A stretch of DNA of 64,000 nt, taken from positions 275,140 to 339,139 of the forward strand of contig VZSF01004750.1 in NCBI GenBank assembly GCA_013398295.1, read 5' to 3'. The notes under the pieces are model-generated. The model was not told the origin of the DNA. It searched no databases and saw only the letters and a list, made by a program, of their open reading frames with translations. Positions 48,501-60,564 of this stretch are shown here, piece by piece (position 1 is the first letter of the stretch; the number at the start of each line of letters is the position of its first letter). Position numbers and translations under genes: made by a program. The stretch is from Chionis minor. Its lineage: Eukaryota; Chordata; Aves; Charadriiformes; Chionididae.

Positions 48501-49860
48501 TCAAAATACATGCCATCAGCAGCTTCTCAGCTGAGGAATCTAGTGATTTCATTAACCAGGACCTAGAAAGAAAACTGAAATCAGAGAAAACAAGAGCTAT
48601 TATCATCAGGTGCATGAAGGGTCATCCAGTAACCAGACGGAAAACTAACTTCTTCAGCACCAAAGGCACAGTACTCAACCTGCCAGCCTCCATCTATTCC
48701 TTCTGCCCACCGGTAAACAGCAAGAAGATGGCCTGGGGTGCTTCCTAGAAGGACCTTCCAATGCTGTCAGCAAACCAGGTGGATCCTGAACCTTGAAATA
48801 TCCTGAATTCTGAGTTGAAGCCGCTTACAAGGAAAATACAAATGCCAGATCTAAGGAGTGCCTTGGACTCAAGCATATTATGGCTAATATTGCTAGTAGG
48901 ACTTCATCCTGACCTCTTGCTTAATTTGGTGATTATTTGCTCCTCCTGTACATATATCTGAACTTAAACTAGTTTAAAATACAGAGAAGGGAGAATCAGA
49001 AGAAAGGCACTTCTCTTCAGTTTTTGCTGCAGCCAAAAGTCAGTTCAACATCTTCTCTCTACTTCAGCCAAACGTTTCCCTGCCTTTTATCCCCCACCCA
49101 CTCAGCCACACAGAGAAAGGTAGCTCCAAGACAAAGGCTCCTAAATTAAGTGGGAGAGGCAGTAAACTACGGAGTTAATGTAATAGGACGCACGGCAAAT
49201 TATAATGTTACCTGAGAACATAGTCCTGAGGAAGAGAAGCTGAACCAGGTTCCTCCGTATCCCCACAGACAGCGACATAATGCAAGTGGGAGCACGGACT
49301 CCCAAAGTTCACACTCTTCTCAGGGCAAAGCAGTACCAGCTGCCTGTAACACACATTTTACTGTTTATATAACACATCCTCTGGTTTGGAAGTGCTTTCA
49401 GTCTGCACTAGCTTACCTGGCTGAGAGAAAATTATTTAGAAGATCCACAATGGTTTTGCTCATCATGGAATGTATCTGCTTTGGTTTGAGGATGAATAAA
49501 AGCTCATTCAGGTGCTGACAGTCCTCTGATGCCTTCCCACAGCTGTTCCACATTGACCAGGAAAAGAATGCTAATGCAATTTCTTAAACAGAACTATGGG
49601 ATATTCTTGCTGACACAAGAAAAACACAGAAACAGCACCATAAGCATGGCATTTCTATCCAAATGCTGAGATAAATGGGTAATCTTAATACTAATGTTCA
49701 GACCTGGGTGTCAATCATCACAATCAGATCAGCAGAGACAAATCCTTAATAATTTTTCCAAGTCACTAGCAAAGCCAGAGACGGAACATCAGGGCTTTTG
49801 ACTGCACAAAGCAATTCTTTCCTTCCCCAAATGTTGACTTTTCTGCGCTTTGGATTTTTT
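45600..49860. other. Unique non-coding sequence
   Basis: No gene can be supported over 4.2 kb. Frames of 101-122 codons (45604-45972, 47113-47466, 47218-47523) overlap on opposite strands. A possible, very weak MIR trace lies near 46120-46180 (CCAATTTTACAGTAGGGGAA). Confidence 0.5.
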
Positions 49861-50314
49861 TTTTTTAAAACATCAGTTTGGAATCGTTTCACCTATTTGT
49901 CATGGTGGCCACCCTTTTAATGAGACCCTCCACAATGCTTTGAAAGACAACTCTTACACCAAATGCACGCAGCACCTTGGGAAGGGGTCGGTATGGCTGG
50001 TGAACACGCTTTACCCCATCAATCACTCAGAGCTTTATGGTGGTTGCTCTGTTACATACCCACTGCCTTTCAGCGCTTGCCATGATCGGTCTGTCCTGCT
50101 GAATCAGCTCTCCCCCTGCACTGCTCCTAACACAAGACTTTTTCATATGACACAGCTATTTTGGGGACAGAGTTTCCAAAAAGGCACTTATGTGCCTCCT
50201 GTTGAAGAACTAAGATGCTTAGGAGCTTATACCTTTGAAATTCTCTCTTGGCACCAGCAGAACAGTTGCTGTATATCCACATTGCAGTTTTATATTTATT
50301 TCCCAGCAGTGTAA
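49850..50314 (+). other. 154-codon open frame, probably not a gene
   Basis: A plus-strand frame opens in a T-rich run at 49850 and closes at TAA (50312-50314). It is rich in His, Cys and aromatic residues and has no domain that I recognise. Its first codon is TTG, and the upstream TTTTTTTTTTAAAACATCAG is a poor acceptor. Its last third overlaps an ancient repeat at 50170-50245. I read it as chance. Confidence 0.12.
50170..50245. repeat. Possible ancient palindromic amniote repeat
   Basis: CCAAAAAGGCACTTATGTGC and GATGCTTAGGAGCTTATACC followed by TTTGAAA form an imperfect inverted repeat. It recalls a hairpin element common in reptile genomes, in which AAAGGCATTTAGGTGCC pairs with a TTAGGCACCTAAATACCTTT-like arm. 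The family name is not certain. Confidence 0.4.
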
Positions 50315-53300
50315 AAAGTCATCTTCTCACCCGTTTTAAGTACATGAGCACAAGTAGGCCAAGGCCTGCCTTCCTGTTTTAAGAAGTGAAAGCGCTAGGG
50401 CAGACTGCCAGAGGACTTAATATAGTCTCAGATCTAAATTTAACAACAATAACATGGCTCCAGTCTGACCCTACAAAGAAAAGTTTGGAGAGAAAAAAAA
50501 AAAAAAGCAATTCTTCACAAATTAAGAAAACAATAAAGGTCCCTTTCAAGTGTCAAGGAATATTCTTAGCCAACCTGCAACACCTAAATCAAGAGAGAGG
50601 TTGTTAAAATGGCATAATACCAGGAAATTCGCCTACAGGGTCTACTTCCTCCTTGGAGACTATGGCCGAGAGTGCCGGAGTCAGTGTGCTTGCGACGGGG
50701 GAGGTGGGAGGGAGAAACAGGGATCTGACTAAAGTGACTCTATAAAAAAAGCCAAAGCTGGATATCAACACTACAGTCTCTAGATCTAAGATGATACAAC
50801 CAGTCTTCCTGGCCTGAGATTCCGAGTCACATCAATAGCCTCTTTAATCCTTTCCCACCCAACATTTCCGGACACCAAACCATGAAAGTCAACAAGTTCA
50901 AACCCAGCACAGAAAATTAGCACTTGCACACAATACAGCCAAGTGATAATGCGGCTGTATTTATAGCACAGAGGCAGCCCCCTCAGAGGAGTTATTAAAG
51001 ATCCTGGTGGGAAGAAAACACAACTAGAAGAAAGTTATTCAAGTAAGTTAAAGATACACCTGAACCCTCCCTTCCTCTCCCACCCCTCTCTGAGGTCATA
51101 ACATCACAATATAGTCTCCTAAGCAAGGACGTTCCTCCGGGACACTCTGATAGGGAAAGTGTGAACAACAAAAGCCCATTGTTAACGGGGAACATTGGTG
51201 CCACTTAGACCCTCGTTAAGTTCCCTAGGGGCTGCGGTTTGCGTTGCAGCCTTAAAAATAAAAGGCACTAGGACAAGGGACAAACAAATAATGAAGTCAT
51301 TTCCATTTACCTAGACCAGCAAGGGGGTTGCCAAGCAGGGTAACCGGTTATTGCTGGGTGTTAGCAGCATCTCCACCCTGGGACTCCCACCTCCTCCGCT
51401 CCACACTTCTCAAAGCAAAATTTTTCACGTTGAATTACTTGCGGAGTTCAGCTCCAACCCAGAGTTAGATGCGGATGATACCCTTAGAGCAATACGACAC
51501 CTTACTAATCTTGTGTATCTTGAGATTCTTCCTCATCCAGCGCCAATGACATAGAGTCTACTGATCCTCCACAGAACAGGAATATGCCTTCTAAAAGGGC
51601 TGTGAGGTTTCCACTGGGCATCACTTCTCAGTTCAAGGAAGATTTTTAAAGGAATATCTCAGCTGCATTGTGCACTTAATTTGCCTACCCTCAAATTACT
51701 ACTCCTCAGCCGAAAGGATGGGCAGTTACATCACCTAATAGTATTCCAGCTACTGAATCTGACGTGTACTTGCATGACAAATACCGTAACAGCACTGAGC
51801 TGCTCCACCGATTCTTTCCTTGTCACCTGCAGGAGGATTTTCTATCACACCCAAAGAGGAGCTGTGAAGGGGTTTCAATGGAAGCCCCTCGAGTCCCCAT
51901 TAAAGTAGCTGCGTTAGTGGCTGGCAAGGTGCGCTAACCGAGTATCAGCATCTCCTCTTGGATCAAACCGTCTGAATTAACAGCACTGCTGCATGTGAGT
52001 GGCGAGCTCTTTTGTGCGCATGGGCCTCACGCTGAGGGCAACGCAGAAGGTACAGCCAATCTCTCTGTGAAGACAAGCCTTTAGGGCTATATTTGAGGCC
52101 CAGCAGAGTTCTCATTACCTTCCTCTGTGATACACAACAGCTGTTAAATGAATTTAGACAGCCTGTTGGAGAGTCCTCCTGAGAAGGTAACACTTGGGTA
52201 GTACTGAATCCATACTCACCTCCGTATCACATATACCTCTTGCAGCCCCAAAAAGAAGCATTTCTGGGCAGAGGGAAATATGGTACAAATTCACCTTTGC
52301 CATCTGCTCTAGTTGCACTGGGTGCTGCTTCTGTTCCCATCAGGAGCTGTCTCCTCAAGTGCACCACCATGAGTTTCCTCCTATTCCTGGCTCTGCTAAA
52401 CTGTGACAGCTATGCGCATGGTGAAAGGAGGTGCAAGAGGCATCAGTAATATGCTGCTTGTTTCCTGCAACTTCATCTTTGGTATGGACTGCCAACTGAA
52501 ATCCTCCCTCAAATATGCAGTGAGGACTGGGGAACCTCACCCACATTAACTTCTATTGAAGCATTCTGAAGATTAATTCCATTCCCGATGACAAGTTCTA
52601 CTCACTGGAGTTTCACTTCGATGACTGTTTACATGTTTAGCTTGCTTACATTATAAACCAGCAAAAAATCAAAACTTCAAAACCCCATACCTTGATTCAA
52701 AAGTTGCCCCTCAGACAGCTCCCAGAATTTTCTTTCAAACTTCTCTTCCTCACAATATCGAATGTGCCTGGAGTCATGCTATTACACAAGACTGTCAAAT
52801 TTCATCAGGAAAAAACCAGGAGTTTCTAATCGTCATGGTTTCAGGGGACAGACTGAAGACATAAGACCCAGGAGGAGGAAAAATCAGAAGGCAAATGTAA
52901 AAACAACAAATGTGTTTTTCGATGTTTTTTTAAATCTCATCATTTTTTAAGCCAGTCTCCATTTCCGAAGGCCTGATTCATGTTTTCAAAGGCTTGTGGT
53001 TTTCAATACTGCAAAGCTGAAATGCCAAAATGGCCTTCTGAACGCTTGCGGGCCTAAGCTAGCTGCTGGCTAAGGCTACAGCTGGAAAGTTTCTGCACGT
53101 CTCTTCTACTGGTAGTCAGGGCACAGTTTGGTGCCTAGACCATATGTCCATGCTGGAAGCTGTCACTTTGCAGTACAGCATGCATGCTCTTTTCCCTCTC
53201 TTTTGCCTTAAAATGAACTTTCACCACAACTGAATACTTGTGAAACTTATTTAACATTTGCTTTCACTCCAATCACAAACCACTAGAAAAATCCCACATG

Positions 53301-53545
53301 CCATGTCTGTTCCTATTTGACTTATGATTGCATATTTTAACATGTGGTTATTTCTAGACGTAATTGATTATCAGTAATCATGAGAAAGTGGCCCACTTTT
53401 ATCCTGAAATAAAACCATAGGAAGGAGTTGTGCTACCCAAAGCTAGCCCTCCTTTTTCCAGCAGCATGTATCCTCCATTCGAAAGCAACAATGCTTGTAT
53501 CCAGTTTCCCGTTAAAAAGGATTGCCATAAAGACATACAGCAGTC
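50250..53545. other. Unique non-coding sequence
   Basis: No gene is recognised. It contains an A14-type run near 50494 and a moderately conserved-looking segment at 51190-51320. Frames are at most 76 codons. Confidence 0.5.
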
Positions 53546-53549
53546 TGGA

Positions 53550-53660
53550 GCGCTAGTCTCAGCTCGCTCTCATCTCCAAAATGTTTTGTGACCCAGAGTG
53601 ATTCTTTTTTTCTCTCTCTCCCTCAGTTTCCCCATTTATAAAGCAGTATTTATTTTCATC
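53550..53660 (+). repeat. MIR remnant
   Basis: TTTTGTGACCCAGAGTGATT, a T/C-rich decayed CACTTAACCTC, and then CTCTCCCTCAGTTTCCCCAT followed by TTATAAA match the sense MIR core. The CCTCAGTTTCCCCAT block is intact. Confidence 0.75.
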
Positions 53661-53664
53661 TTGG

Positions 53665-54985
53665 GTGGGCCGAGAAATAGTTTTAGCATGTTTCAGTATG
53701 CAAATAAAATATTTATACATGCTAAGTATTATTCCGTTTACTATTACAGTAGCAGTAGCAGCTGTGTCAGGATTAAGCCTGCAAAGCAATTTTCAGTTAC
53801 AGCGGGGATTTCACAACGTGAGAACACCACACTAATCACTACCTTTACACAACCCACTACTATAACAAAGACTAAAGGTTTGTTTCACATTTACACTAAG
53901 GCTCCTTTACACCATTCTGGCAGTAAAAAAAGAGATTTCAAGTGTATGTAATAGTTCAAGTGTCTCTGGTACTACTTGTAACAGGATTTCAGAAGTAAGG
54001 CAAATTGGACTCTGAACTTTTGACTAGTTCACAGTAAGTCTGTTGAGGAGATGCAAAAATAGAATACTTCAAAACTGACTGCTCGCTGGGAACTGAGCTT
54101 GCCTTTAAGGTCCTTTAAGGCTACTTTTAGGTAACAAATGGTTTGCTTCAACCCATCAGTCAGAGTCCCTAAACACAGGCAGAAAATCTCAGACAAAAGC
54201 TGTTCTTTTAATAAAATATTTTTAGTCAAGTTCTTAAACACGATAAACATTTTCTGCCTAGGCCTAGTAATGCTGACATACGTAGCCAGGCTTTCAAAAC
54301 TCCCAGCTTGGCACGTATAGACATTTCTCAAGCTCTTATGCAAACGCAGCTAAAATTTTGAGTGCAGAAGCTTGGAAATCACTGCAGACAACTGTCAAAG
54401 ACTCAAGAGAAGGCTTGATGAAAATCTCTGCATAGGTCCACTGCGGGTGATGGCCACTCAGCCCCATTAGCAGCAACAACGGGGAAACACATGCACGGAC
54501 TTGAAGAAGATGCATTATTTTAGCTTTGCTTATATTCTCATTTCATTTCAAAGTAAGCCTCTGAATTTTGAGGTGCATTTTCTAAGTCAGTGGAGCCTTC
54601 TGCAGTGTTGCTGTCAGCAACATGGCAGCTATAAAGAAGACTCTGGGGTGTTTCAGGATTCACATACAGTTCCGGATATGAGGATCAAATGCACCACACA
54701 ATGAAATACATTTGTTAAGGAAATTGGCACCACTAAAAAAGAAACACTCTGCGGAGAGCCAAGTAACATCTAAGGCTTCTTAACCCAATTAGCTAAACAC
54801 TCTTCTGCCACTGAAAAAAAGAAAACAAAAACCACCTCGTGAAATTGAGATGAGTGAGTTTGGGGTAGAAAGTGAGTATCTTGATAAACTGCCGGTATCT
54901 TTGCCTGCCAGAGCTATTAGCCAAGAGTCTGCTGAGTCTAGACAAAGGTTTGATTTTGAATTGAAAGGGGAATCATTTGCAGAGA
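53665..54985. other. Unique non-coding sequence
   Basis: No gene is recognised. A reverse-sense octamer lies at 53698-53705. The 117-codon plus frame at 53598-53951 begins inside the MIR and is not coding. Confidence 0.5.
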
Positions 54986-54989
54986 GTAA

Positions 54990-55330
54990 AGCAATTTAGC
55001 TTTTGAAAAACAACCATGAATTTTTAACTATTAACCCAAAAGAGAGACAAGGAGCCTCTGCAGGCACATATGGCTTTTAAATATTACCCGCTGCCACAGG
55101 AGGTCATCGAGATGGGAGTGATTTTAACATCAGAGAGCTTCATTAGGCCAAAACATTTAATGTACCGGAGGCTAGAAGGAAGAGAGGAGATTGGTAGAGC
55201 TGCCATGTAAAGGGAGTATTTTGTATTCACATCATTTGCTGAAATCGTTGGTTCTGCTCCGTATGATACTAACCAGCACCAGCTGACAGTCATGAATGGC
55301 AAGAGGTGATAAGCATGAAGTACCAGACTG
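54990..55330. promoter_or_regulatory. Candidate conserved non-coding element
   Basis: Repeat-free sequence with TTTTTAACTATTAACCC, ATGGCTTTTAAATATTACCC, GTGATTTTAACATC and CTTCATTAGGCC in about 150 bases, then a GC-balanced flank. An 85-codon minus-strand frame crosses it without any known motif. Confidence 0.37.
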
Positions 55331-55334
55331 TCCC

Positions 55335-56730
55335 TGTTCATTGCATGACTGCACAGAAGACAGAGATCAGAAAGCTTGTTTCTTTATTGAAGTCTCTGAG
55401 TGGATTCTAGATACGAAATTATTTCCCATGCAAGAACTTCTTCCTCACTAGGTTGGTTTCAAATAGAAGTAAGGCCTGGGCCAGGTCTCTTCAACCATTT
55501 TTTTAGGAGATCTACATTGGAAAGAAGTGAGAAATGAGTAGGCCAGAAACACAAGAGAGTCAGGGAAAAGAAACACGCCAAGTGCAGCACCAGAAGAGGC
55601 CCAAAGCCCTGGACAGGAGGAAGAAAAGGGATCCTTTAGTGCAGGGATACATGCAGTTGCCAGCGTGGGCACATGCAGCCCCAGAAGATTAAGTCTGTGC
55701 TCCCCTGCCCTGTGTGCAGTCCTGGGGAGAGCGGAAAAGGCACCACAGCCTCCTGTTCATCCATCATGAAGAAATCCATGGTACACTGCAATGCTCAGCC
55801 AGCTGGAGACAAGCAGCTTAGACTGATGTTATGATGAACAACAGAACATGAATTAGGAGGCTTTAGCAGCTTTTTCCCCTCCCTGAGGTTATAAACACAG
55901 CTGAAGACACCCCCATCCCAGCTCCCCCTGGCCACAATGGAAGTGATAACGAGGGAGGCTTTCCCTGTTCTCAGAACACCTTCAAGGGGATGGGCAGGTA
56001 GGAGGCCCTAACCTTGCATTTTCATTAACACAGGTGGCACTCAGGCTGCAGCTAGGGGGAGAGATTGGGAGAAAATCACATCTGCTCTTCCTGCAAAGCA
56101 GAGAACTCCAGCAGGAACTGTGACTCTTCTTGAATAGTTTCTTCAGATTATTCTATAAACAGTAGAGGAACCCACTTTCTACCACACAGAGCTTTGCAAA
56201 CAAATCACATGAAAGGCAACAACCTACCCAAGGAGATGCACACAAAACCCAGAGAAGCACCAATCCCAACTTAACACACTGATGGAGGAAACTGGTTGCA
56301 TCACATACAATCAGCAGCATATCTATTTACTGCTGCAAAAAGCCATCCCTGACTGGTATCAGAATGACAGACGAACTTAGGGAATGCAGGCTGCTCCTCT
56401 AGGTTTTGTGTCTGAGGAAGCTAAATGCAGAAGGGCTCTGTACTGACCTCACACGCTGTACGCTACAGCCATGTAAGCTTATAAAAGTAGCATGTGCCCC
56501 TTTGAATGAGCAGTTGTTTTCTTTTAAGCCCCATGGCAAAATGTTAGAGGAGGCTGGAGATGACAGCAGGGCACCAAAAAATGGGAAATGGATGGAATAA
56601 TGAAGAAACAGTCTCTTCACCTTCTGTGGCTCTCTGTCATGTTGGGGAGCCTGAAGGCACCTGGTTTGATCTCCGTTTCTGAAAGCAAGGATATGGTTTG
56701 GCGGACTCCCTTGGTGGTTAAATAACATCC
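55335..56730. other. Unique non-coding sequence
   Basis: Nothing recognisable. The 109-codon minus frame at 56399-56728 has no known similarity. Confidence 0.5.
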
Positions 56731-56734
56731 AATT

Positions 56735-56900
56735 GCTCTACTCCACAATGGTCAACATTTCTCAAAATATTAACCATTTGGCAGATGGGGAAACTGAGGC
56801 ACTCGAAGGGGAGGGGACTTTCCTGATGTCACTCAGAGTCTATGGGCCATGCCCACCCAGTCTGACCACTGTACAACAGCGCCTTCTAGTGGATAGAGAA
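56735..56900 (-). repeat. MIR-like ancient SINE
   Basis: CCATTTGGCAGATGGGGAAA, CTGAGGCACTCGAAGGGGAG and GGACTTTCCTGATGTCACTC correspond to the minus-sense MIR-type core (CATTTTACAGATGGGGAAACTGAGGCAC ... GACTTGCC-AAGGTCAC). The element may run on through CGCCTTCTAGTGG. Confidence 0.85.
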
Positions 56901-57029
56901 CATTACTCATGGAAAAAGGGGGTGGGCATGAGACTCCGTAAAAGAACAAAAAAAAATCTGTTTAGGTCTAAACTGCTGTAGGCATGTGTCTTAACTACCG
57001 TCCTCTAGGAATTGTTCTTCACATGGCAA

Positions 57030-57720
57030 TTTTGCATTGCATATTCTAGCCAGATTATCTGAGACAACAAGGAGTCACTCTGGCCTTTGAGGCTCCCTGG
57101 TAATCAAGCATCAGGAAGTCTTCATTTCTGTAGCCACTAGCAGATCAAGCCACATGGTACTCCAAAGGTCACAACAGTGCAATGGGACAAATTTATTTTT
57201 CGGAAGGCACAAGGCATTCAGTCTCTGCTTTTGTGTTCTCATGACAATGATTGTAATGACGCAGCTGGAGTGGGAAATGGCCCAGCATAAATCCATCCTG
57301 GCAACAATACTTTGTAACAAAAACTGTAAAAGGAGGCAGGCATGTTTAGGATAAATTGGAGATAGTAATCTGGTTATTATTCAGAGGCCCCACTCAGACA
57401 CTACACTGAGGAGATCCTGATTGTGTCACCGTGGCCCCATACCGCACATATCCTTTGCAGAAGAACAATGTAGACAGGAGTCTCTTGGACCATATGAAAA
57501 TCTGGGAGATAACTCTCAAAACAGGAAATTACATTACACAGTGTGTCTGCCACAGTCGCTAATGGGGCTGCATTATGCAGCCAAGTAGTTAAAATTACAG
57601 CTCCTCTGCTGGTGTGAGCCCAGGCAGCACAGCCAACGCCAACTGAGTTAGGGCGATTTGCATCCATGGAAGCAACGTGCAATGAGAAGTGCAAAGACAA
57701 ACTGCCGTGAATAAGGCAAG
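57030..57720. promoter_or_regulatory. Candidate conserved block with palindrome and octamer
   Basis: About 700 repeat-free bases. A perfect inverted repeat GGCTGCAT-T-ATGCAGCC lies at 57566-57582, and a perfect octamer ATTTGCAT at 57656-57663. Also present are CAATGATTGTAATGACG near 57246 and GTTAAAATTACAG near 57588. Small open frames (66-114 codons) on both strands carry no known domain. Confidence 0.35.
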
Positions 57721-57724
57721 GAAC

Positions 57725-58640
57725 ACTCTGAAAACTATGTCTCAAGATGGCTTAACCAGTGAAGAGGACATATTTCATCCAAAGGGGTTCTCCTGGACTC
57801 TTGTATAAGCAGCTTATGTTCACATCTAAGAAAACAGAGTCAGTAAAGGCCCAGCAGCCTGTCAGGGGAAAGCTGGTCGGGAATTTATTGATGACAAGGT
57901 CTTCTACTGGAAAAGCCAATTATCCAAAACAGAAGCATTTCCCCTGAGAATGCAGCACCACTGAAAAAACTCTTGTGGGAACAGCATTCCCATATTCATG
58001 AGTAAACTTCCACTCACAAAAACCACCCAAACCCCATACAGCTACAAGCTGCTGCTTGGGAAAAGTCCTTGAGATTCACAAGACTCAGGTTTACAGCTTG
58101 TCTTCCCTCCGCCAACAGAGCACTAGTCTCTTACCTATTTTGGGGGACAGTTGGGTCAGTTTGCTCCAAAGGAGACTTTTGTTCATCTGCAAATCTCACC
58201 CAGTACTTGTCAGCAAAGGCACTGGGAGCTCTGATCTCTCACCTTCCAGGTGGTCATCTTGGCCACCAGACTTTGGGCTGTTGCGGTCTACCTGTATCTT
58301 GTACCTCAAGAAACTCCTTCCTAACCCTAGGGAAAAGTCCCTGTTGGTAGGATTTGGAAACAGCTTAAGTCACTCTCCTTTTACAATAAGACCATCCATA
58401 CAAATAAAGAGATTCCAGTACAGTTATACCAAGGGAAGCAGAAACACCTCTTATGCAGAGGAGAAGTTGATGGACTCAATGAAGACAGGTGACAGATGAA
58501 AGAAGACAGTCTTTTCTTCTAACATGCACTGCCAGTACAATGTGCAATGCTGTTTTACATGACAGAATACATGTCATTAAGCACTAGGTAAAACGCAGTT
58601 ATAAAGGAGTGTATGGTGAGAGCTTTTATCAGCTCTCACT
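57725..58640. other. Unique non-coding sequence
   Basis: The 147-codon plus frame at 58056-58499 is the longest here. It has no recognised domain and no clear splice context. Confidence 0.45.
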
Positions 58641-58644
58641 GATG

Positions 58645-58800
58645 CTTAGGAAAAAAAAAGTTATAATCATAATCATAATCCTTAGTTCTCATGACAGCAT
58701 TTTTCACATCCAGCTCCCAAATGACTTTACAAACAAACCAGAGCATCCTAAGGAGAAGAAAACTGAGGCATAGGAAGGCATAACCTCAGGGATGAAATTC
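58645..58800 (-). repeat. MIR-like ancient SINE
   Basis: CATTTTTCACATCCAGCTCC, CAAATGACTTTACAAACAAA, and GAAAACTGAGGCATAGGAAG followed by GCATAACCTCAGG fit the order of the amniote MIR-type repeat (GCACTTTTCATC--TAGATCTCAAAGCGCTTTACAAA ... AAACTGAGGCAC). A small (ATAATC)3 repeat lies at its start. Confidence 0.75.
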
Positions 58801-58990
58801 CATGAAGACGCAGGACGTGTCAGCCCCTGTCCCACACCACAGACCTGCGCGGATGGAACTGCACCTGCCGGCCTAACTCACCAGAGGGCACCGGGGGCTC
58901 TCCCAGCAGCCCCGCTCCGAGCAGGAGAGGGGCAAAACCACTGCCACCCCGGCACATCCGGCCTCTCCAGCCCCCTGGAGCCCAACGTGC
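58800..58990. other. Small CpG-rich cluster
   Basis: About eleven CpGs lie in 190 GC-rich bases, directly after the MIR-like element. No start site or exon is visible. A 74-codon frame is Pro/Ala-rich because of composition. Confidence 0.45.
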
Positions 58991-58994
58991 CAAA

Positions 58995-60195
58995 GCTGTG
59001 CCTCACACCTCTGTAAGGAAAGCTGCCAGGCTGAGGAGCATCACTTACAAATGAAACATCCAACAGAAATTAAAACACTGATTTGCCGATACACCACCAG
59101 CAGCACTAATGGCATTTGCTGCCACACCAGCGATCTCGCTTCATCGTACCTTTGCTGGTAGAAAGTTTTAAGTAGAGCTGGCTTCAGACCAAGACCACAT
59201 TTGAAGTCAGCCCCTAAAACCCAACGTATCATTAAAATAACTTCTGATATTGAAATTTTAATGAAGAATTTATTCTTGGTAGAAATTGTAAACACCAATA
59301 CAAAGCCTCATGCAAGATGCCTTATACCAGGCATCTTATTTTCCATCTCATACAGGACCAAACAGATGAAAATCCCCACACAGAGACACTAGTAGCTACA
59401 ACGGAAAGACTTTATCACTTTTACCATCAAATAATCCCCAGAATAAGGCAGATTTCTAGATAGTTACCATGATCCTTATGTTGGAGACCCAACATGTGGG
59501 CTGAGTTTCAGAAGTAACCAAGAACTACCAGCGAACCAAACAGCTCCCATGGAAGACACTGAGATCTTCTAGATTTATAATACTTCCAAAGATCAGTTTC
59601 CTTGGGTATGTCGATTTTGTAAATCAAGTATCTCAGTCCTCAGCAGTACCACAAATAAAAAGTTTGCAGTACCCTGAGGAAATGTTCCAGTGCAGCGGCT
59701 AATCCAGTGCAAATCTGAACTTTCTCAGTTCAGCTGTGCTTTTGTGGAATCGGAGAAGCATGAGATAGTGTGGTCAACTGTGCAGCCCCATATAGGAGAG
59801 GTGATTTCTCAGGCTCTTAATGCCTAAGCAGAAAACAAGAACAGCACATTCCAAAAACCTTCAACTGCCACGTCATTCACCGCCCCAGCATAACAAATAC
59901 AGCCAGGGAACCGCATGAGACCATTTTACACAGCTTATGAGCTCTCTCGCAGCCTGGCAGAACATCACTCGGAGCCACACCGACCTCTGCTAGGGCTTCC
60001 TTTGCAAGCACCAATACATACAGTTTTCAGTCCAGCTTAGCAGTCTACCAGTGGATGTAGTGTAACGGGTATGATTTATCAGAACAGACAGAGATACATA
60101 AAGATACTTCTGCTGATGCACTTAAATTTTAATAAGCCTTTATTGCTATCACTGCAGCCACACTGAAGAAATGCTTTCTATTGAGCTGTGAAGGT
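58995..60195. other. Unique non-coding sequence
   Basis: No gene or repeat is recognised. Frames are at most 85 codons. Confidence 0.5.
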
Positions 60196-60199
60196 AAAT

Positions 60200-60560
60200 T
60201 AAGAAAAGCTGCATATTTACCCAGATTTGGAAAAAATATATTTTGCTCCTGCCTAACTCCTCCAAAAGCCACTAATTTTGCATTTTTTTAGACAACACGT
60301 TGAACTCACAGTTGAGAAGGTTTCTCCGTTCTTAACTTTGGCCCTTGTCTATTGCCCTTGGACTACTTCTTCTGGATTTGCATTTTGTGCAGAGTATTGT
60401 CACCTCCTGCTCCTTGGCTGGGTCCATTGTGATACAGAAGAGGTGCTAATCCTCTAGTAATTAGCACCTCATTGGGAGGTCACGAAAAGGTCATGAAAGT
60501 GGGCTTGTTTATTTTTCAGAAGAATTCTGGTTTGCTCCTTGTTTTCATTAAGGCTGTGAG
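60200..60560. promoter_or_regulatory. Candidate conserved element with hairpin and octamer
   Basis: Repeat-free block containing CTAATTTTGCATTTTT near 60271, a perfect octamer ATTTGCAT (60376-60383), the perfect hairpin of 60440-60470 and tandem AGGTCA-type half sites (GGAGGTCACG, AAAGGTCATG) at about 60475-60495, which suit a nuclear receptor. Of all blocks here it has the most regulatory-looking features. Confidence 0.42.
60440..60470. repeat. Perfect inverted repeat, 11-bp arms, 9-bp loop
   Basis: GAGGTGCTAAT (60440-60450) and ATTAGCACCTC (60460-60470) are exact reverse complements around CCTCTAGTA. The stem is too short for a microRNA precursor. It could be a paired transcription-factor site or an RNA hairpin if transcribed. 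Confidence 0.95.
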
Positions 60561-60564
60561 ATGT

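Noticed and set aside
58056..58499. Plus-strand 147-codon frame.
   Set aside because: Composition is that of random Ser/Leu-rich translation. There is no motif, and a second plus frame of 93 codons overlaps it.
60440..60470. microRNA precursor.
   Set aside because: The stem is only 11 bp, and pairing does not extend beyond it; microRNA precursors need about 22 bp or more.
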